This document shows, in pieces, positions 54,566-63,822 of a DNA stretch of 64,000 nt. The notes beneath the pieces are model-generated. The model was given only the letters and a program-made list of their open reading frames with translations. It was not told the DNA's origin and made no database searches. A program made the position numbers and the translations under genes. Source of the stretch: Streptomyces purpureus (lineage in GTDB: Bacteria > Actinomycetota > Actinomycetes > Streptomycetales > Streptomycetaceae); NCBI RefSeq assembly GCF_014648195.1, contig NZ_BMQQ01000006.1, forward strand, positions 196,641 through 260,640. Reading direction: 5' to 3'. The stretch's first letter is position 1. Each line of letters begins with the position of its first letter.

Positions 54566-55108
54566 ATGACAACGTCGATTCTGGAGTCTCGCCCCCTATT
54601 CGAGCTGGGCGCCGAGATTCACATCGCAGCCTCGGCCGACAAGATCTACTCGATCGTCAGCGACATGAAGCGCCATTCCGAGTGGAGCTCGGAACTCCAG
54701 GACGGCAAGTGGCTGTCCGGTGAGCCCGGAGCAGTCGGCTCCGTATTCCTCGGGGAGAACTTCCGCAGCGACGACATCGTCACCTGGGCGCCGCTCATCC
54801 GCGGAATCTGGCACACGAAGTCGGAAGTCGTGGAGACCTCTCCCGGTCAGGCATTCCGCTGGAAGATCCATTCAAAGACCGGAGAGCCCCAGGACCTCGT
54901 CTGGTCGTTCGTGCTCACCCCGGGCGAGGACGGCACCACGCTCTCCCAGACCTTCCGGATGGGATACGCCTCGCCCGGAATCCACGAGATCACCAAGGAC
55001 ATGGACGAGCCCGACAAGCGGAAGTTCATCGCCGACTGGACCGTGAAGATGACCCGGGACATCCAGGAGACCCTGGAGAAGATCAAGGTCGTCGTCGAGA
55101 AGGCCTGA
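54566..55108 (+). CDS. SRPBCC (START/polyketide-cyclase-like) protein
   Basis: A 180-residue hydrophobic-pocket protein. The start of the fold is visible (IHIAASADKIYSIVSDMKRHSEWS), with the central beta sheet (GAVGSVFLGENFRSDDIVTWAPLIRGIWHTKSEVVE) and the C-terminal helix (WTVKMTRDIQETLEKIKVVVEKA). Relatives bind or cyclise aromatic compounds. With no polyketide synthase in view, a role in binding or cyclising an aromatic amine product is only a guess. It starts the rightward arm of the cluster. A strong terminator follows. Confidence 0.85.
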   Translation: MTTSILESRPLFELGAEIHIAASADKIYSIVSDMKRHSEWSSELQDGKWLSGEPGAVGSVFLGENFRSDDIVTWAPLIRGIWHTKSEVVETSPGQAFRWKIHSKTGEPQDLVWSFVLTPGEDGTTLSQTFRMGYASPGIHEITKDMDEPDKRKFIADWTVKMTRDIQETLEKIKVVVEKA

Positions 55109-55129
55109 CCAGCCTCCCGCTCGGTCCGG

Positions 55130-55178
55130 GCCGGCCGGTGGCCCGCGGTGTGCACACCGCGGCCCCGGCCGGCTCTTT
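55130..55178 (+). terminator. Terminator after the SRPBCC gene
   Basis: GCCGGCCGG (55130-55138) pairs with CCGGCCGGC (55165-55173). Inside it CCGCGGTGT and ACACCGCGG extend the stem, then CTCTTT follows. The gap is about 20 bases from the stop. Confidence 0.7.
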
Positions 55179-55212
55179 CATGCCTCCCCCCACGCACCAC
55201 CACCCCCACGTT

Positions 55213-55248
55213 CCCCCCATGCACGGCTCCCCCCCCATGCACGGCTCC
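55213..55248 (+). repeat. Exact 18-base tandem duplication in the oxidase leader
   Basis: CCCCCCATGCACGGCTCC occurs twice end to end (55213-55230, 55231-55248), 47 bases before the oxidase start. Each copy contains an ATG that is not preceded by a ribosome binding site, so they are unlikely to be start codons. Confidence 0.7.
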
Positions 55249-55294
55249 GAGCGCGCAGACGGGCGCGCCCAGAAACGAGGGGAATCCCCGACCC

Positions 55295-56746
55295 ATGCTC
55301 AGCAGACGACGGTTCATAGGCGCCTCCCTCGCCGCAGGAGGCACCCTCGCCACCGGTGCCGCTCTCTCGCCGCTGATCGGCGCGCGGGCCCTGGCCGAGG
55401 CGGACACCGCCGCAACCTCCAGCCCCTTCTCCTTCTTCACCCAGCCCATGCCGATGCCGCAGGTCATCGCGCCGAGCTCGACCACGGGGGGCATCGACAC
55501 CTACAACGTGTCGATCAAGAAGGCGATCAAGGAGATCGTGCCCGGGGTGCTCACCGAGGTGTTCAGCTTCAACAACGCCTTCCCCGGGCTGATCCGGGCC
55601 ACCACCGGCCGCCCGGTGGTCATCAACCAGTACAACAAGCTGGACATGCCGGTCGCCATCCACCTCCACGGCGGCCATGTGGCACCCGAGCACGACGGCG
55701 ACCCCATGGACACCATCGCGCCGGCGGGCGTACGGCAGTACCACTACCCCAACGACCAGCCGCACGCCCCGCTCTGGTTCCACGACCACGCCCACCACAT
55801 GGAGTCCGAGCACGTCTACCGCGGCCTGTCCGCGTTCTACCTGCTCACCGACCCCACCGAGCAGGCGCTGCCGCTGCCCTCGGGCGTGTACGACGTGCCG
55901 ATCATGCTGCGCGAGGCCGACATCGACCCGTCCGGGAAGCTCGTCTACACCATGGACGACTTCATGGGCCGCGACACCATCCTCGCGAACGGCAAGGCGT
56001 GGCCCTACTTCCAGGTCGCGGCCCGTAAGTACCGCTTCCGGCTGCTCAACTCGACCAACCTTCGGTTCTTCACCCTCAAGACCTCCGACGGCTCTCCGGT
56101 CATCCAGATCGGCTCCGACGGCGGCCTCCTGGAGAAACCTTTCACCACCGACACGGTGGCCCTCTCGCCCGGCGAGCGCGCGGACGTCGTCATCGACTTC
56201 TCCCGCTACCGCGTCGGCACCGGAATCGTCCTGGAGAACACCGAGGGCCCCGGCCCCGCCGAGCGCACCGGCAAGGTGCTCCGCTTCGACGTGGTCAAGA
56301 CGACCGACGACCCCAGCTCCGTCCCGGCGACCCTGCGCACCCTGCCCCCGCTGCCCGCCGTCACCGGCCGGCGCACGGTGGTGATGAGCATGGACGAGGA
56401 CAGCCGGCCGAACCCGCAGGGCTATATGGACGGCAAGGTCTACGACCACCGCCGGATCGACAACACCGTGCCGTGGGGCGGTTCCGAAATCTGGACCGTG
56501 ACCAATGCGAATCTCGGTATTCCGCACAACTTCCATATCCATCTCGTGCAGTTCCGCATCCTCACCCGCAACGGCAACCCACCGGGTCCCGCCGAGGCCG
56601 GTCTCAAGGACACCATACGCGTGATGCCGGGCGAAACAGTCACGTTCCAGGCCAACTTCGACAGCTTCCGGGGGAAGTATCTGTACCACTGCCACATGCT
56701 CGATCACGCCGCCATGGGAATGATGGCGCAGATGGAAATCGTCTGA
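55295..56746 (+). CDS. Tat-exported multicopper oxidase (phenoxazinone synthase / CotA-like)
   Basis: A 483-residue laccase-type enzyme. A twin-arginine signal (MLSRRRFIGASLAAGG) predicts export in folded form. All four copper-ligand blocks are present: HLHGGHV, WFHDHAHHM, HNFHIHLVQF and YHCHMLDHAAMGMM. Three cupredoxin domains are in the usual order. Relatives include CotA and phenoxazinone synthase, which couples o-aminophenols. ATG at 55295 is preceded by GAGGGGA, about 12 bases away. The gene begins a rightward run and is separated from the next gene by two hairpins. Confidence 0.92.
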   Translation: MLSRRRFIGASLAAGGTLATGAALSPLIGARALAEADTAATSSPFSFFTQPMPMPQVIAPSSTTGGIDTYNVSIKKAIKEIVPGVLTEVFSFNNAFPGLIRATTGRPVVINQYNKLDMPVAIHLHGGHVAPEHDGDPMDTIAPAGVRQYHYPNDQPHAPLWFHDHAHHMESEHVYRGLSAFYLLTDPTEQALPLPSGVYDVPIMLREADIDPSGKLVYTMDDFMGRDTILANGKAWPYFQVAARKYRFRLLNSTNLRFFTLKTSDGSPVIQIGSDGGLLEKPFTTDTVALSPGERADVVIDFSRYRVGTGIVLENTEGPGPAERTGKVLRFDVVKTTDDPSSVPATLRTLPPLPAVTGRRTVVMSMDEDSRPNPQGYMDGKVYDHRRIDNTVPWGGSEIWTVTNANLGIPHNFHIHLVQFRILTRNGNPPGPAEAGLKDTIRVMPGETVTFQANFDSFRGKYLYHCHMLDHAAMGMMAQMEIV

Positions 56747-56759
56747 CCGAGCGCGGAAC

Positions 56760-56782
56760 GCCCGGTCGCGATGTGACCGGGC
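56760..56782 (+). terminator. Hairpin after the multicopper oxidase gene
   Basis: GCCCGGTC (56760-56767) and GACCGGGC (56775-56782) are perfectly inverted with a seven-base loop, 14 bases past the stop. Confidence 0.6.
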
Positions 56783-56821
56783 TCACCGTCGACTTGATGG
56801 ATTATCGGGCCACTTGACGGA

Positions 56822-56846
56822 GTGCGGCCGAGCGCATTGGCCGCAC
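56822..56846 (+). promoter_or_regulatory. Second hairpin or operator upstream of wrbA
   Basis: GTGCGGCC (56822-56829) and GGCCGCAC (56839-56846) are perfectly inverted with a nine-base spacer. It follows a TTGACG -35-like element (56814-56819) 75 bases before the wrbA start, so an operator role is possible. Confidence 0.5.
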
Positions 56847-56920
56847 CTCGTCGCCCAATGGATGATTCCCGGGAATTACGCGCCGTCGGGCCGTTCATCC
56901 ACTTCAGCGGAGTTTCTCTC

Positions 56921-57538
56921 ATGACGAATGTTGCCGTCATCTACTACTCGTCGACCGGAAATGTTCACCTGCTCGCCCAGGCCGCGGCCGACGCGGCGGA
57001 GAAGGCCGGCGCCGAGGTCCGGCTGCGGAAGGTGGCGGAACTGGCCCCGCAAGCCGTCATCGACGCCAAGCCGGAGTGGGCCGAACACGCCCAGGCCACC
57101 CGCGACATCGAGATCGCCGCCCTCGACGACCTGGAGTGGGCCGACGTCATCCTGCTCGGCACGCCCACCCGGTTCGGGCAGTGCGCGGCCCAGCTGAAGC
57201 AGTTCATCGACACCACCGGCGGGCTGTGGGCGCAGGGCAAGCTCGTGAACAAGGTGACCTCCGCGTTCACCTCCACGTCGACCACCCACGGCGGCCAGGA
57301 GTCGACCCTCCTCGCCCTCAACAACACCTTCTACCACTGGGGTTCGATCATCGTGCCGCCCGGCTACGCCGACGCGGTCCAGTTCGCCCCCGCCAACGGC
57401 AACCCGTACGGCACCTCCAGCGTGTCCAACAACCAGGCGGCCGCCGTGGCCGAGGAGAACCTCGCCGCCATCGACTTCCAGACCCGCCGCGCCGTAGAGA
57501 TCGCCACCGCCCTCAACAAGGGCCTGCGCGGCGCCTGA
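56921..57538 (+). CDS. WrbA-type NAD(P)H:quinone oxidoreductase
   Basis: A 205-residue flavodoxin-like protein. The FMN-binding loop YSSTGNV is near residues 9-15, followed by WADVILLGTPTRFGQCAAQLKQFIDTTGGLW and VTSAFTSTSTTHGGQESTLLA. Two-electron reduction of quinones avoids semiquinone formation. Aminophenols auto-oxidise to quinone imines, and the oxidase here makes them too, so it could protect the cell or recycle an intermediate. ATG at 56921 has GGAG eight bases upstream. It begins the operon that runs to the end of the window. Confidence 0.9.
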   Translation: MTNVAVIYYSSTGNVHLLAQAAADAAEKAGAEVRLRKVAELAPQAVIDAKPEWAEHAQATRDIEIAALDDLEWADVILLGTPTRFGQCAAQLKQFIDTTGGLWAQGKLVNKVTSAFTSTSTTHGGQESTLLALNNTFYHWGSIIVPPGYADAVQFAPANGNPYGTSSVSNNQAAAVAEENLAAIDFQTRRAVEIATALNKGLRGA

Positions 57539-57625
57539 GGCACCGGGGGCGAACCGCCCCCGCCTCCCGGCCGCCGTCCCCGGCCGGAGCCCCAGCCCTT
57601 CCCTGTCGCCATAGGAGACACCACC

Positions 57626-58798
57626 GTGGACAACACTCTGCTCGACATACGGCTCAAGCCGGCCCTGCAACAGCCCACATGGGAGGACGAATCGCAGGTG
57701 GAGCGGGTGCGGGAGGAGCTGCGCGTCCGGCCCGCGCTGGTCAGCGCCACCGACGTGGACACCCTGCGGTCGCTGCTCGCCAAGGCGGCCGCGGGTGAGG
57801 CGGTCGTCGTGCAGTCCGGCGACTGCTCCGAGGACCCCGACGAATCGACCGCCCACCACGTCGCCCGCAAGGCGGCCGTCCTCGACCTGCTCGCCGGCAC
57901 CATGAAGATGATCACCCACAAGCCGGTGATCCGGGTCGGCCGCATGGCGGGCCAGTTCGGCAAGCCCCGCTCCAACGACACCGAGAAGGTCGGCGACCTC
58001 GAACTCCCCGTCTACCGAGGCCACATGGTCAACGGCCCCGAGCCCGACGAGGAGAGCCGCCGCCCCGACCCGCTGCGCCTGCTCACCGGCTACATGGCCG
58101 CCAACGACATCATGGGTCACCTCGGCTGGCGCAAGCCCGTCGGCCGCCCGGTCATCGACCCGCCCGTCTGGACCAGCCACGAGGCGCTGCTCCTCGACTA
58201 CGAGGTCCCGATGCTGCGCCGCGACGACGAGGGCCGGCTGCTCCTCGCCTCCACCCACTGGCCGTGGATCGGCGAACGCACCCGCCAGGTCGACGGCGCT
58301 CATGTCGCCCTGCTCGCCGAGGTCACCAACCCGGTCGCCTGCAAGGTCGGGCCGTCCATGACCACCGACACGCTGCTCGCCCTGTGCGAGCGCCTCGACC
58401 CCGAGCGCGAGCCCGGCCGGCTCACCCTGATCGCCCGTATGGGCGCCGGGAAGGTCACCGAGAAGCTCCCGCCGCTCGTCGAGGCGGTACGCGCCGCCGG
58501 CCACCCGGTCATCTGGCTCACCGACCCGATGCACGGCAACACCGTCACCGCCCCCGGCGGACTCAAGACCCGCCTCACCACCACCGTCGAACGCGAGATC
58601 TCCGGATTCCAGCTCGCCGTGCGCTCCAGCGGCGGCATAGCGGGCGGCGTCCACCTGGAGACCACCCCCGACGACGTCACCGAGTGCGTCCGCGACGAGG
58701 ACCAGCTGGGCCGCTGCGGCGAGCACTACACCAGCTTCTGCGACCCCCGGCTCAACCCGGCCCAGGCGATGTCGGTCCTCGCCGCCTGGCGCGCCTGA
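57626..58798 (+). CDS. Type II DAHP synthase, short form
   Basis: A 390-residue class II 3-deoxy-D-arabino-heptulosonate 7-phosphate synthase, starting the shikimate pathway from erythrose 4-phosphate and phosphoenolpyruvate. Class II signatures include [41 protein letters not shown] and the metal/PEP segment DPMHGNT. At 390 residues it is about 60 shorter than the housekeeping actinobacterial type and resembles PhzC. The parts that bind aromatic inhibitors in housekeeping enzymes are probably missing, which would make it insensitive to feedback. GTG at 57626 follows AGGAG. Confidence 0.93.
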   Translation: MDNTLLDIRLKPALQQPTWEDESQVERVREELRVRPALVSATDVDTLRSLLAKAAAGEAVVVQSGDCSEDPDESTAHHVARKAAVLDLLAGTMKMITHKPVIRVGRMAGQFGKPRSNDTEKVGDLELPVYRGHMVNGPEPDEESRRPDPLRLLTGYMAANDIMGHLGWRKPVGRPVIDPPVWTSHEALLLDYEVPMLRRDDEGRLLLASTHWPWIGERTRQVDGAHVALLAEVTNPVACKVGPSMTTDTLLALCERLDPEREPGRLTLIARMGAGKVTEKLPPLVEAVRAAGHPVIWLTDPMHGNTVTAPGGLKTRLTTTVEREISGFQLAVRSSGGIAGGVHLETTPDDVTECVRDEDQLGRCGEHYTSFCDPRLNPAQAMSVLAAWRA

Positions 58799-58830
58799 CC
58801 CACCAAGACCCACGTCACGGAGGTAAGGAC

Positions 58831-59601
58831 ATGCAGCAGAAGATCGCCCTCGTCACCGGGGCGGCGGGCGGGATCGGCGCCGCGGTCGTCCGGGCCCTGG
58901 CCACGCGCGGCGCCACCGTCGCCGCCGTCGACCGGGACGAGACCCTGCTCAAGCAGCGCGTCACCGAACTCGCCGACGCCGGTCTGAAGGTCGAGGCGTT
59001 CCCCGCCGACGTCACCGACGGCGCCCAGGTCACCGCCCTCGTCGATGAGGCCGAACGGCGCCTGGGTCCCATCGACTTCCTCGTCAACGCCGCCGGTGTG
59101 CTCCGCCTCGGAGAGGTACGCACCTTCAGCGACGAGGACTGGGCGGCCACCTTCGCCGTCAACGCCACCGGCGTCTTCCGGGTCTCCCGGACCGTCGTCG
59201 ACCGCATGATCCCGCGCGGCGGCGGCGCCATCGTCACCGTCGCCTCCAACGCCGCCAACACCCCCCGCAGCGAGATGGCCGCGTACGCCGCCTCCAAGGC
59301 CGCCGCGTCCCTGTTCACCAAGTCGCTCGGCCTGGAGGTAGCCAAGTACGGCATCCGCTGCAACCTGGTCGCCCCCGGCTCCACGGACACCCCGATGCTC
59401 TCGTCCATGTGGCACGACGAGTCGGGCGCCAAGGGCACCATCGAGGGCCGCCCCGACGCCTACCGGGTCGGCATCCCCCTGAAGAAGCTGGCCCAGCCGC
59501 AGGACGTCGCCGACGCCGTCGTCTTCCTCCTGTCCGACCAGGCCTCGCACATCACGCTGCACGACCTCACGGTCGACGGCGGCGCCTCGCTCGGCGCCTG
59601 A
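58831..59601 (+). CDS. SDR, candidate dihydro-3-hydroxyanthranilate dehydrogenase
   Basis: A 256-residue SDR related to 2,3-dihydro-2,3-dihydroxybenzoate dehydrogenase (EntA/DhbA). The cofactor motif TGAAGGIG and catalytic Ser in VASNAAN and YAASKAA are clear, and NAD preference is indicated by AVDRDE. It lies between DAHP synthase and the PhzD-like gene. PhzD products are oxidised by such an enzyme to 3-hydroxyanthranilate in benzoxazole-type pathways, so that is the most likely reaction. ATG at 58831 has GGAGGTAAGGA. Confidence 0.88.
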   Translation: MQQKIALVTGAAGGIGAAVVRALATRGATVAAVDRDETLLKQRVTELADAGLKVEAFPADVTDGAQVTALVDEAERRLGPIDFLVNAAGVLRLGEVRTFSDEDWAATFAVNATGVFRVSRTVVDRMIPRGGGAIVTVASNAANTPRSEMAAYAASKAAASLFTKSLGLEVAKYGIRCNLVAPGSTDTPMLSSMWHDESGAKGTIEGRPDAYRVGIPLKKLAQPQDVADAVVFLLSDQASHITLHDLTVDGGASLGA

Positions 59602-59662
59602 CCCCACCAGCCGCACCCACCACCCGCACCCCACCACCCGTACGAGTCACGAGAGGACGGTC

Positions 59663-60286
59663 ATGGCCGGGATACCGCCCATCGAGGCCTATCCGTTGCC
59701 GACGGCGGGCGCCCTGCCGCCCAACACCCCCACGTGGTCCATCGACCCGGACCGCGCGGTGCTGCTCGTCCACGACATGCAGCGCTACTTCCTCGGCCCC
59801 TTCCCGCAGCCCCTGCGCGACCAGCTGGTGGCCAACGCCGCCCAGCTCCGCGACCGCTGCGCCGCGCACGGCGTCCCCGTCGCGTACACGGCGCAGCCCG
59901 GCGGCATGACCCCCGAACAGCGCGGTCTGCTGGCGGACTTCTGGGGCCCTGGCATGAAGGTCGACCCGGCCGACCGCGAGGTGGTCGCCCCGCTCGCGCC
60001 CACCGCCGCGGACTGGCTGCTCACCAAATGGCGCTACAGCGCCTTCTTCAAGACCGACCTGCTGGAGCGGATGCGCTTCCACGGCCGCGACCAGCTGATC
60101 ATCTGCGGCGTCTACGCCCATGTCGGCGTCCTCGCCAGCGCCGTCGAGGCGTTCACCAACGACATCGAGACGTTCCTCGTCGCCGACGCCGTCGGCGACT
60201 TCTCCGAGGCCGAACACTGGCAGGCCGTCGACTACGCCGCCAAGCGCTGCGCCGTCGTCACCACCACCAAGGAGGTCCTCGCATGA
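59663..60286 (+). CDS. PhzD-like isochorismatase
   Basis: A 207-residue isochorismatase. Asp38 (VHDMQRYF) and Lys122 (TKWRYSAF) fall at the same residue numbers as the catalytic Asp and Lys reported for PhzD, and [17 protein letters not shown] closely resembles PhzD. It should remove pyruvate from ADIC to give trans-2,3-dihydro-3-hydroxyanthranilate. The stop codon overlaps the PhzE-like start, coupling translation of the two consecutive enzymes. Confidence 0.92.
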   Translation: MAGIPPIEAYPLPTAGALPPNTPTWSIDPDRAVLLVHDMQRYFLGPFPQPLRDQLVANAAQLRDRCAAHGVPVAYTAQPGGMTPEQRGLLADFWGPGMKVDPADREVVAPLAPTAADWLLTKWRYSAFFKTDLLERMRFHGRDQLIICGVYAHVGVLASAVEAFTNDIETFLVADAVGDFSEAEHWQAVDYAAKRCAVVTTTKEVLA

Positions 60287-62208
60287 GCCCCACCGACCGC
60301 GACCTCCTCTCCCGGATCCTCGGCCCCACCCCGCCGCCCGCCTTCGCGGTGCTGCACCGACCCGAGGCCACCGGCCCGCACGGGCTCGACATCCTCCTCG
60401 GTGAGGTCGGCGAGCCGGCGACGCTCGCCGACATCCCGCTGCCCGACCAGGCCACGGAACCCGGCGTCGCCCGGCACGAAGTCCTCGCCGTCGTCCCGTA
60501 CCGCCAGATCGGCGAGCGCGGCTTCGCCTGCGCCGACGACGGCTCCCCGCTCATCGCACTGACCGTCACCGACCAGGAGACCGTCGCCCTCGACGCGGCC
60601 CTGTCGCGGATCCCCGACGTGCCGATCAAGCTGACCGGCGGGCACTTCGACGTCGACGACGCCGACTACGCCGAGATCGTGCGCCGGGTCATCGCCGACG
60701 AGATCGGCACCGGCGAGGGCGCCAACTTCGTCATCCGCCGCTCCTTCACCGCCGACATCACCGACTACGGGCTGCCCAGCGCGCTCGCCTTCTTCCGCCG
60801 CCTCGTGGAGCGGGAGTCGGGGGCGTACTGGACCTTCCTCGTCCACACCGGCGAGCGGACCTTCGTCGGCGCCTCCCCCGAGCGGCACGTCTCGCTCCAG
60901 GACGGCACCGCCGTCATGAACCCCATCAGCGGCACCTACCGCTACCCGGCCACCGGCCCCACCCTGCCCGGCGTCCTGGACTTCCTCGCCGACCGCAAGG
61001 AGGCCGACGAGCTCTACATGGTCGTCGACGAAGAGCTCAAGATGATGGCCCGGATCTGCGACGCGGGCGGCCGGGTCGTCGGCCCGTACCTCAAGGAGAT
61101 GGCCCGCCTCGCCCACACCGAGTACTTCATCGAGGGCCGCACCACCCGCGACCCCCGCGAGATCCTGCGCGAGACCATGTTCGCGCCGACCGTCACCGGC
61201 TCCCCGCTGGAGAGCGCCTGCCGGGTCATCGGCAAGTACGAACCCGAAGGCCGCGGCTACTACAGCGGCGTCGTCGCCCTCATCGGCCGCGACGAGCACG
61301 GCGGCCGCGCCATGGACTCCGCCATTCTCATCCGGACCGCCGACATCGATCGCACGGGACGGGTGCGCATCGGTGTCGGCGCCACACTCGTACGCCACTC
61401 CGACCCGGAGTCCGAGGTCGCCGAGACCCGGGCCAAGGCCGCCGGACTGCTCGCCGCGCTGGAGAACGACGGGACCTCCCGCTTCCACGCCCACCCGAGC
61501 GTCCGCGCCGCCCTGGAGCAGCGCAACGAGACCATCGCGGGCTTCTGGCTCGCCGAGGACGCGGCCCGCGGCCGCCCGGACCCCGTCCTGGCCGGGCAGC
61601 GCATCCTGATCGTCGACGCGGAGGACACCTTCACCTCGATGATCGGCCAGCAGGTCCGCTCCATGGGCCCGCGGGTGACGGTCCGCCGCTTCGACGAGGA
61701 CTACTCCTTCGACGGCTACGACCTCGTCATCATGGGGCCCGGCCCCGGCGACCCGCGCGAGGCCGACCACCCCAAGATCGCCCATCTGCGGGCGGCCGTC
61801 TCCACACTCCTGGAGCAGCGGCGGCCGTTCCTCGCCGTCTGCCTCAGCCACCAGGTCCTCAGCATGCGCCTCGGCCTGGACCTCGCCCGCCGGGACGTCC
61901 CCAACCAAGGCGTCCAGAAGGAGATCGACCTCTTCGGCAGCCGCGAACGCGTCGGCTTCTACAACACCTTCGCCGCCCGCAGCGACACCGACACCCTCCA
62001 CGCCCCCGGCATCGGCACCGTGGAGGTGAGCCGCGACCCGGCCACCGGAGAGGTCCACGCCCTGCGCGGACCGTACTTCGCCTCCATGCAGTTCCACGCC
62101 GAGTCCGTCCTCACCCAGGACGGGCCGCGGATCGTCGGCGGACTGCTCGGCCAACTGGCCACCGGCATCCCGGCGGCCCCGGCCGCCCCGGTCGTCCCCG
62201 TCGGATGA
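60283..62208 (+). CDS. PhzE-like 2-amino-2-desoxyisochorismate (ADIC) synthase
   Basis: A 641-residue fusion. The N-terminal chorismate-binding domain (about 1-430) has the TrpE/PhzE motifs [12 protein letters not shown]-like (PISGTYRYP), [12 protein letters not shown] and [24 protein letters not shown]. The C-terminal class I glutamine amidotransferase (about 440-620) has the nucleophile Cys in [10 protein letters not shown], and the His-Glu pair in QFHAESVL. The order matches PhzE. A PhzD-like partner one gene upstream indicates ADIC release rather than anthranilate. ATG at 60283 overlaps the preceding stop, with GGAGG upstream. Confidence 0.93.
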   Translation: MSPTDRDLLSRILGPTPPPAFAVLHRPEATGPHGLDILLGEVGEPATLADIPLPDQATEPGVARHEVLAVVPYRQIGERGFACADDGSPLIALTVTDQETVALDAALSRIPDVPIKLTGGHFDVDDADYAEIVRRVIADEIGTGEGANFVIRRSFTADITDYGLPSALAFFRRLVERESGAYWTFLVHTGERTFVGASPERHVSLQDGTAVMNPISGTYRYPATGPTLPGVLDFLADRKEADELYMVVDEELKMMARICDAGGRVVGPYLKEMARLAHTEYFIEGRTTRDPREILRETMFAPTVTGSPLESACRVIGKYEPEGRGYYSGVVALIGRDEHGGRAMDSAILIRTADIDRTGRVRIGVGATLVRHSDPESEVAETRAKAAGLLAALENDGTSRFHAHPSVRAALEQRNETIAGFWLAEDAARGRPDPVLAGQRILIVDAEDTFTSMIGQQVRSMGPRVTVRRFDEDYSFDGYDLVIMGPGPGDPREADHPKIAHLRAAVSTLLEQRRPFLAVCLSHQVLSMRLGLDLARRDVPNQGVQKEIDLFGSRERVGFYNTFAARSDTDTLHAPGIGTVEVSRDPATGEVHALRGPYFASMQFHAESVLTQDGPRIVGGLLGQLATGIPAAPAAPVVPVG

Positions 62209-62215
62209 GCCCCCG

Positions 62216-62731
62216 ATGAACGGGCCCCTCGTCGTCCTCGTCGGGCCGATGGGCTCCGGCAAGTCCACGGTGGGCGCGCTCCTCGCCGAACGGCTCGGCG
62301 CGCCCTACCGGGACACCGACGACGACGTCGTCTCCGCCGAAGGCCGCCCGATCCCCGAGATCTTCGCGGCCGACGGCGAGGCGTACTTCCGCGAACGCGA
62401 ACACCTCGCCGTGCGCACCGCCGTCGCCGGGCACCCCGGCGTCCTCGCCCTCGGCGGCGGCGCCGTGGTCGACCCGCGCACCCGGCGGATCCTCGCCGGG
62501 CAGCCGGTCGTCCACCTCTCGCTCGGCGTCGACGAGGCGCTGCGCAGGGTCGGTCCCGGCTCCGGCCGGCCCCTGCTCACCGGCGACCCCCGCGCCCGCT
62601 GGCGGGCCCTCGCGGACGCCCGCCGCCCGCTGTACGACGAGGTCGCCCGCGCAGTCGTCGCCACCGACGGCCGCACCCCCGAAGAGGTCGCCCGAGCGGT
62701 CCTCCAGGAACTGAAGCTGAGGGACGAATGA
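62216..62731 (+). CDS. Shikimate kinase
   Basis: A 171-residue kinase that phosphorylates shikimate. P-loop GPMGSGKST is at residues 10-18, shikimate-binding segments DTDDDVV and [11 protein letters not shown] follow, and GGGAV is in [13 protein letters not shown]. It starts seven bases after the PhzE-like stop and overlaps the next start by four bases. Together with the DAHP synthase, DHQ synthase and dehydroquinase it is a second set of shikimate enzymes next to the chromosome's housekeeping ones, which I assume exist elsewhere. Confidence 0.93.
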   Translation: MNGPLVVLVGPMGSGKSTVGALLAERLGAPYRDTDDDVVSAEGRPIPEIFAADGEAYFREREHLAVRTAVAGHPGVLALGGGAVVDPRTRRILAGQPVVHLSLGVDEALRRVGPGSGRPLLTGDPRARWRALADARRPLYDEVARAVVATDGRTPEEVARAVLQELKLRDE

Positions 62732-63822
62732 CGGACCAGAGCGTGACCCGTATCCATGTGGCGGGCAGCGCGGGCACCGACCCGTACGACGTACTGGTCG
62801 GCCGCGGGCTGCTCGGCGAGCTGCCCGGGCTCGTCGGCGACCGGGCGCGCCGCGTGGCCCTGATCCACCCGGTGACGCTCGCCACGCACGCCGAGGCCCT
62901 GCGGGAGGACCTCGACGCCCACGGCTACGCCACCACGGTCCTGCCGGTCCCCGACGCGGAGGGCGCCAAGTCCGCCCAGGTCGCCGCCGACTGCTGGGAG
63001 GCCCTCGGCCGGGCCGGGTTCACCCGCACCGACGTCGTCGTCGGCGTCGGCGGCGGAGCCACCTCCGACCTCGCCGGGTTCGTCGCCGCGAGCTGGCTGC
63101 GCGGGGTGCGCTGGATCGCCGTACCCACCACCGTCCTCGGCATGGTCGACGCGGCCGTCGGCGGCAAGACCGGCATCAACACCGGCGCCGGGAAGAACCT
63201 CGTCGGCGCCTTCCACCCGCCCGCCGGGGTGCTGTGCGACCTCACCACCCTCGACACCCTGCCGGTCCACGACTACGCCGGCGGACTCGCCGAGATCATC
63301 AAGGCCGGTTTCATCGCCGACCCGGTCATCCTCGACCTGATCGAGACCGACCCGCGGGCCGCCCGCAGCCCGCACGGCCCGCATACCGCCCAGCTCGTCG
63401 AACGCTCCATCCGCGTCAAGGCCGACGTCGTCTCCTGCGACCTGAAGGAGTCCGGCCTCCGCGAGATCCTCAACTACGGCCACACCCTGGCCCACGCCAT
63501 CGAGAAGAACGAGCGCTACACCTGGCGGCACGGCGCCGCCGTCTCCGTGGGCATGGTCTTCGCCGCCCAACTCGGCCTGCTCACCGGCCACCTGGACGAG
63601 CGGACCGTACGGCGCCACAGCAGCGTCCTCGGCTCGGTCGGCCTGCCCCTCAGCTACCGCGGCGACCAGTGGCCGAAGCTCCTGGACACCATGAAGGTCG
63701 ACAAGAAGTCCCGGGGCGACCTGCTGCGGTTCATCGTCCTCGACGGACTCGCCAGGCCGACCGTCCTGGAAGGCCCCGACCCGGACGTCCTGGCCGCCGC
63801 CTACCGTGAGGTGTCCGCATGA
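62728..63822 (+). CDS. 3-dehydroquinate synthase
   Basis: A 364-residue AroB-type enzyme. The NAD-binding [17 protein letters not shown] is near residues 106-122, the metal- and substrate-binding region is in [24 protein letters not shown], followed by EIIKAGFI and [11 protein letters not shown] with its metal His. It converts DAHP to 3-dehydroquinate. Both ends overlap neighbours by ATGA, so the operon is tightly coupled. Confidence 0.95.
   Translation: MTDQSVTRIHVAGSAGTDPYDVLVGRGLLGELPGLVGDRARRVALIHPVTLATHAEALREDLDAHGYATTVLPVPDAEGAKSAQVAADCWEALGRAGFTRTDVVVGVGGGATSDLAGFVAASWLRGVRWIAVPTTVLGMVDAAVGGKTGINTGAGKNLVGAFHPPAGVLCDLTTLDTLPVHDYAGGLAEIIKAGFIADPVILDLIETDPRAARSPHGPHTAQLVERSIRVKADVVSCDLKESGLREILNYGHTLAHAIEKNERYTWRHGAAVSVGMVFAAQLGLLTGHLDERTVRRHSSVLGSVGLPLSYRGDQWPKLLDTMKVDKKSRGDLLRFIVLDGLARPTVLEGPDPDVLAAAYREVSA

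Noticed and set aside
57626-62208. Phenazine biosynthesis cluster
   Set aside because: PhzC/D/E-like functions are present but no PhzF, PhzA/B or PhzG is seen in the window, and an EntA-like SDR points to 3-hydroxyanthranilate instead. Genes outside the right edge could change this.
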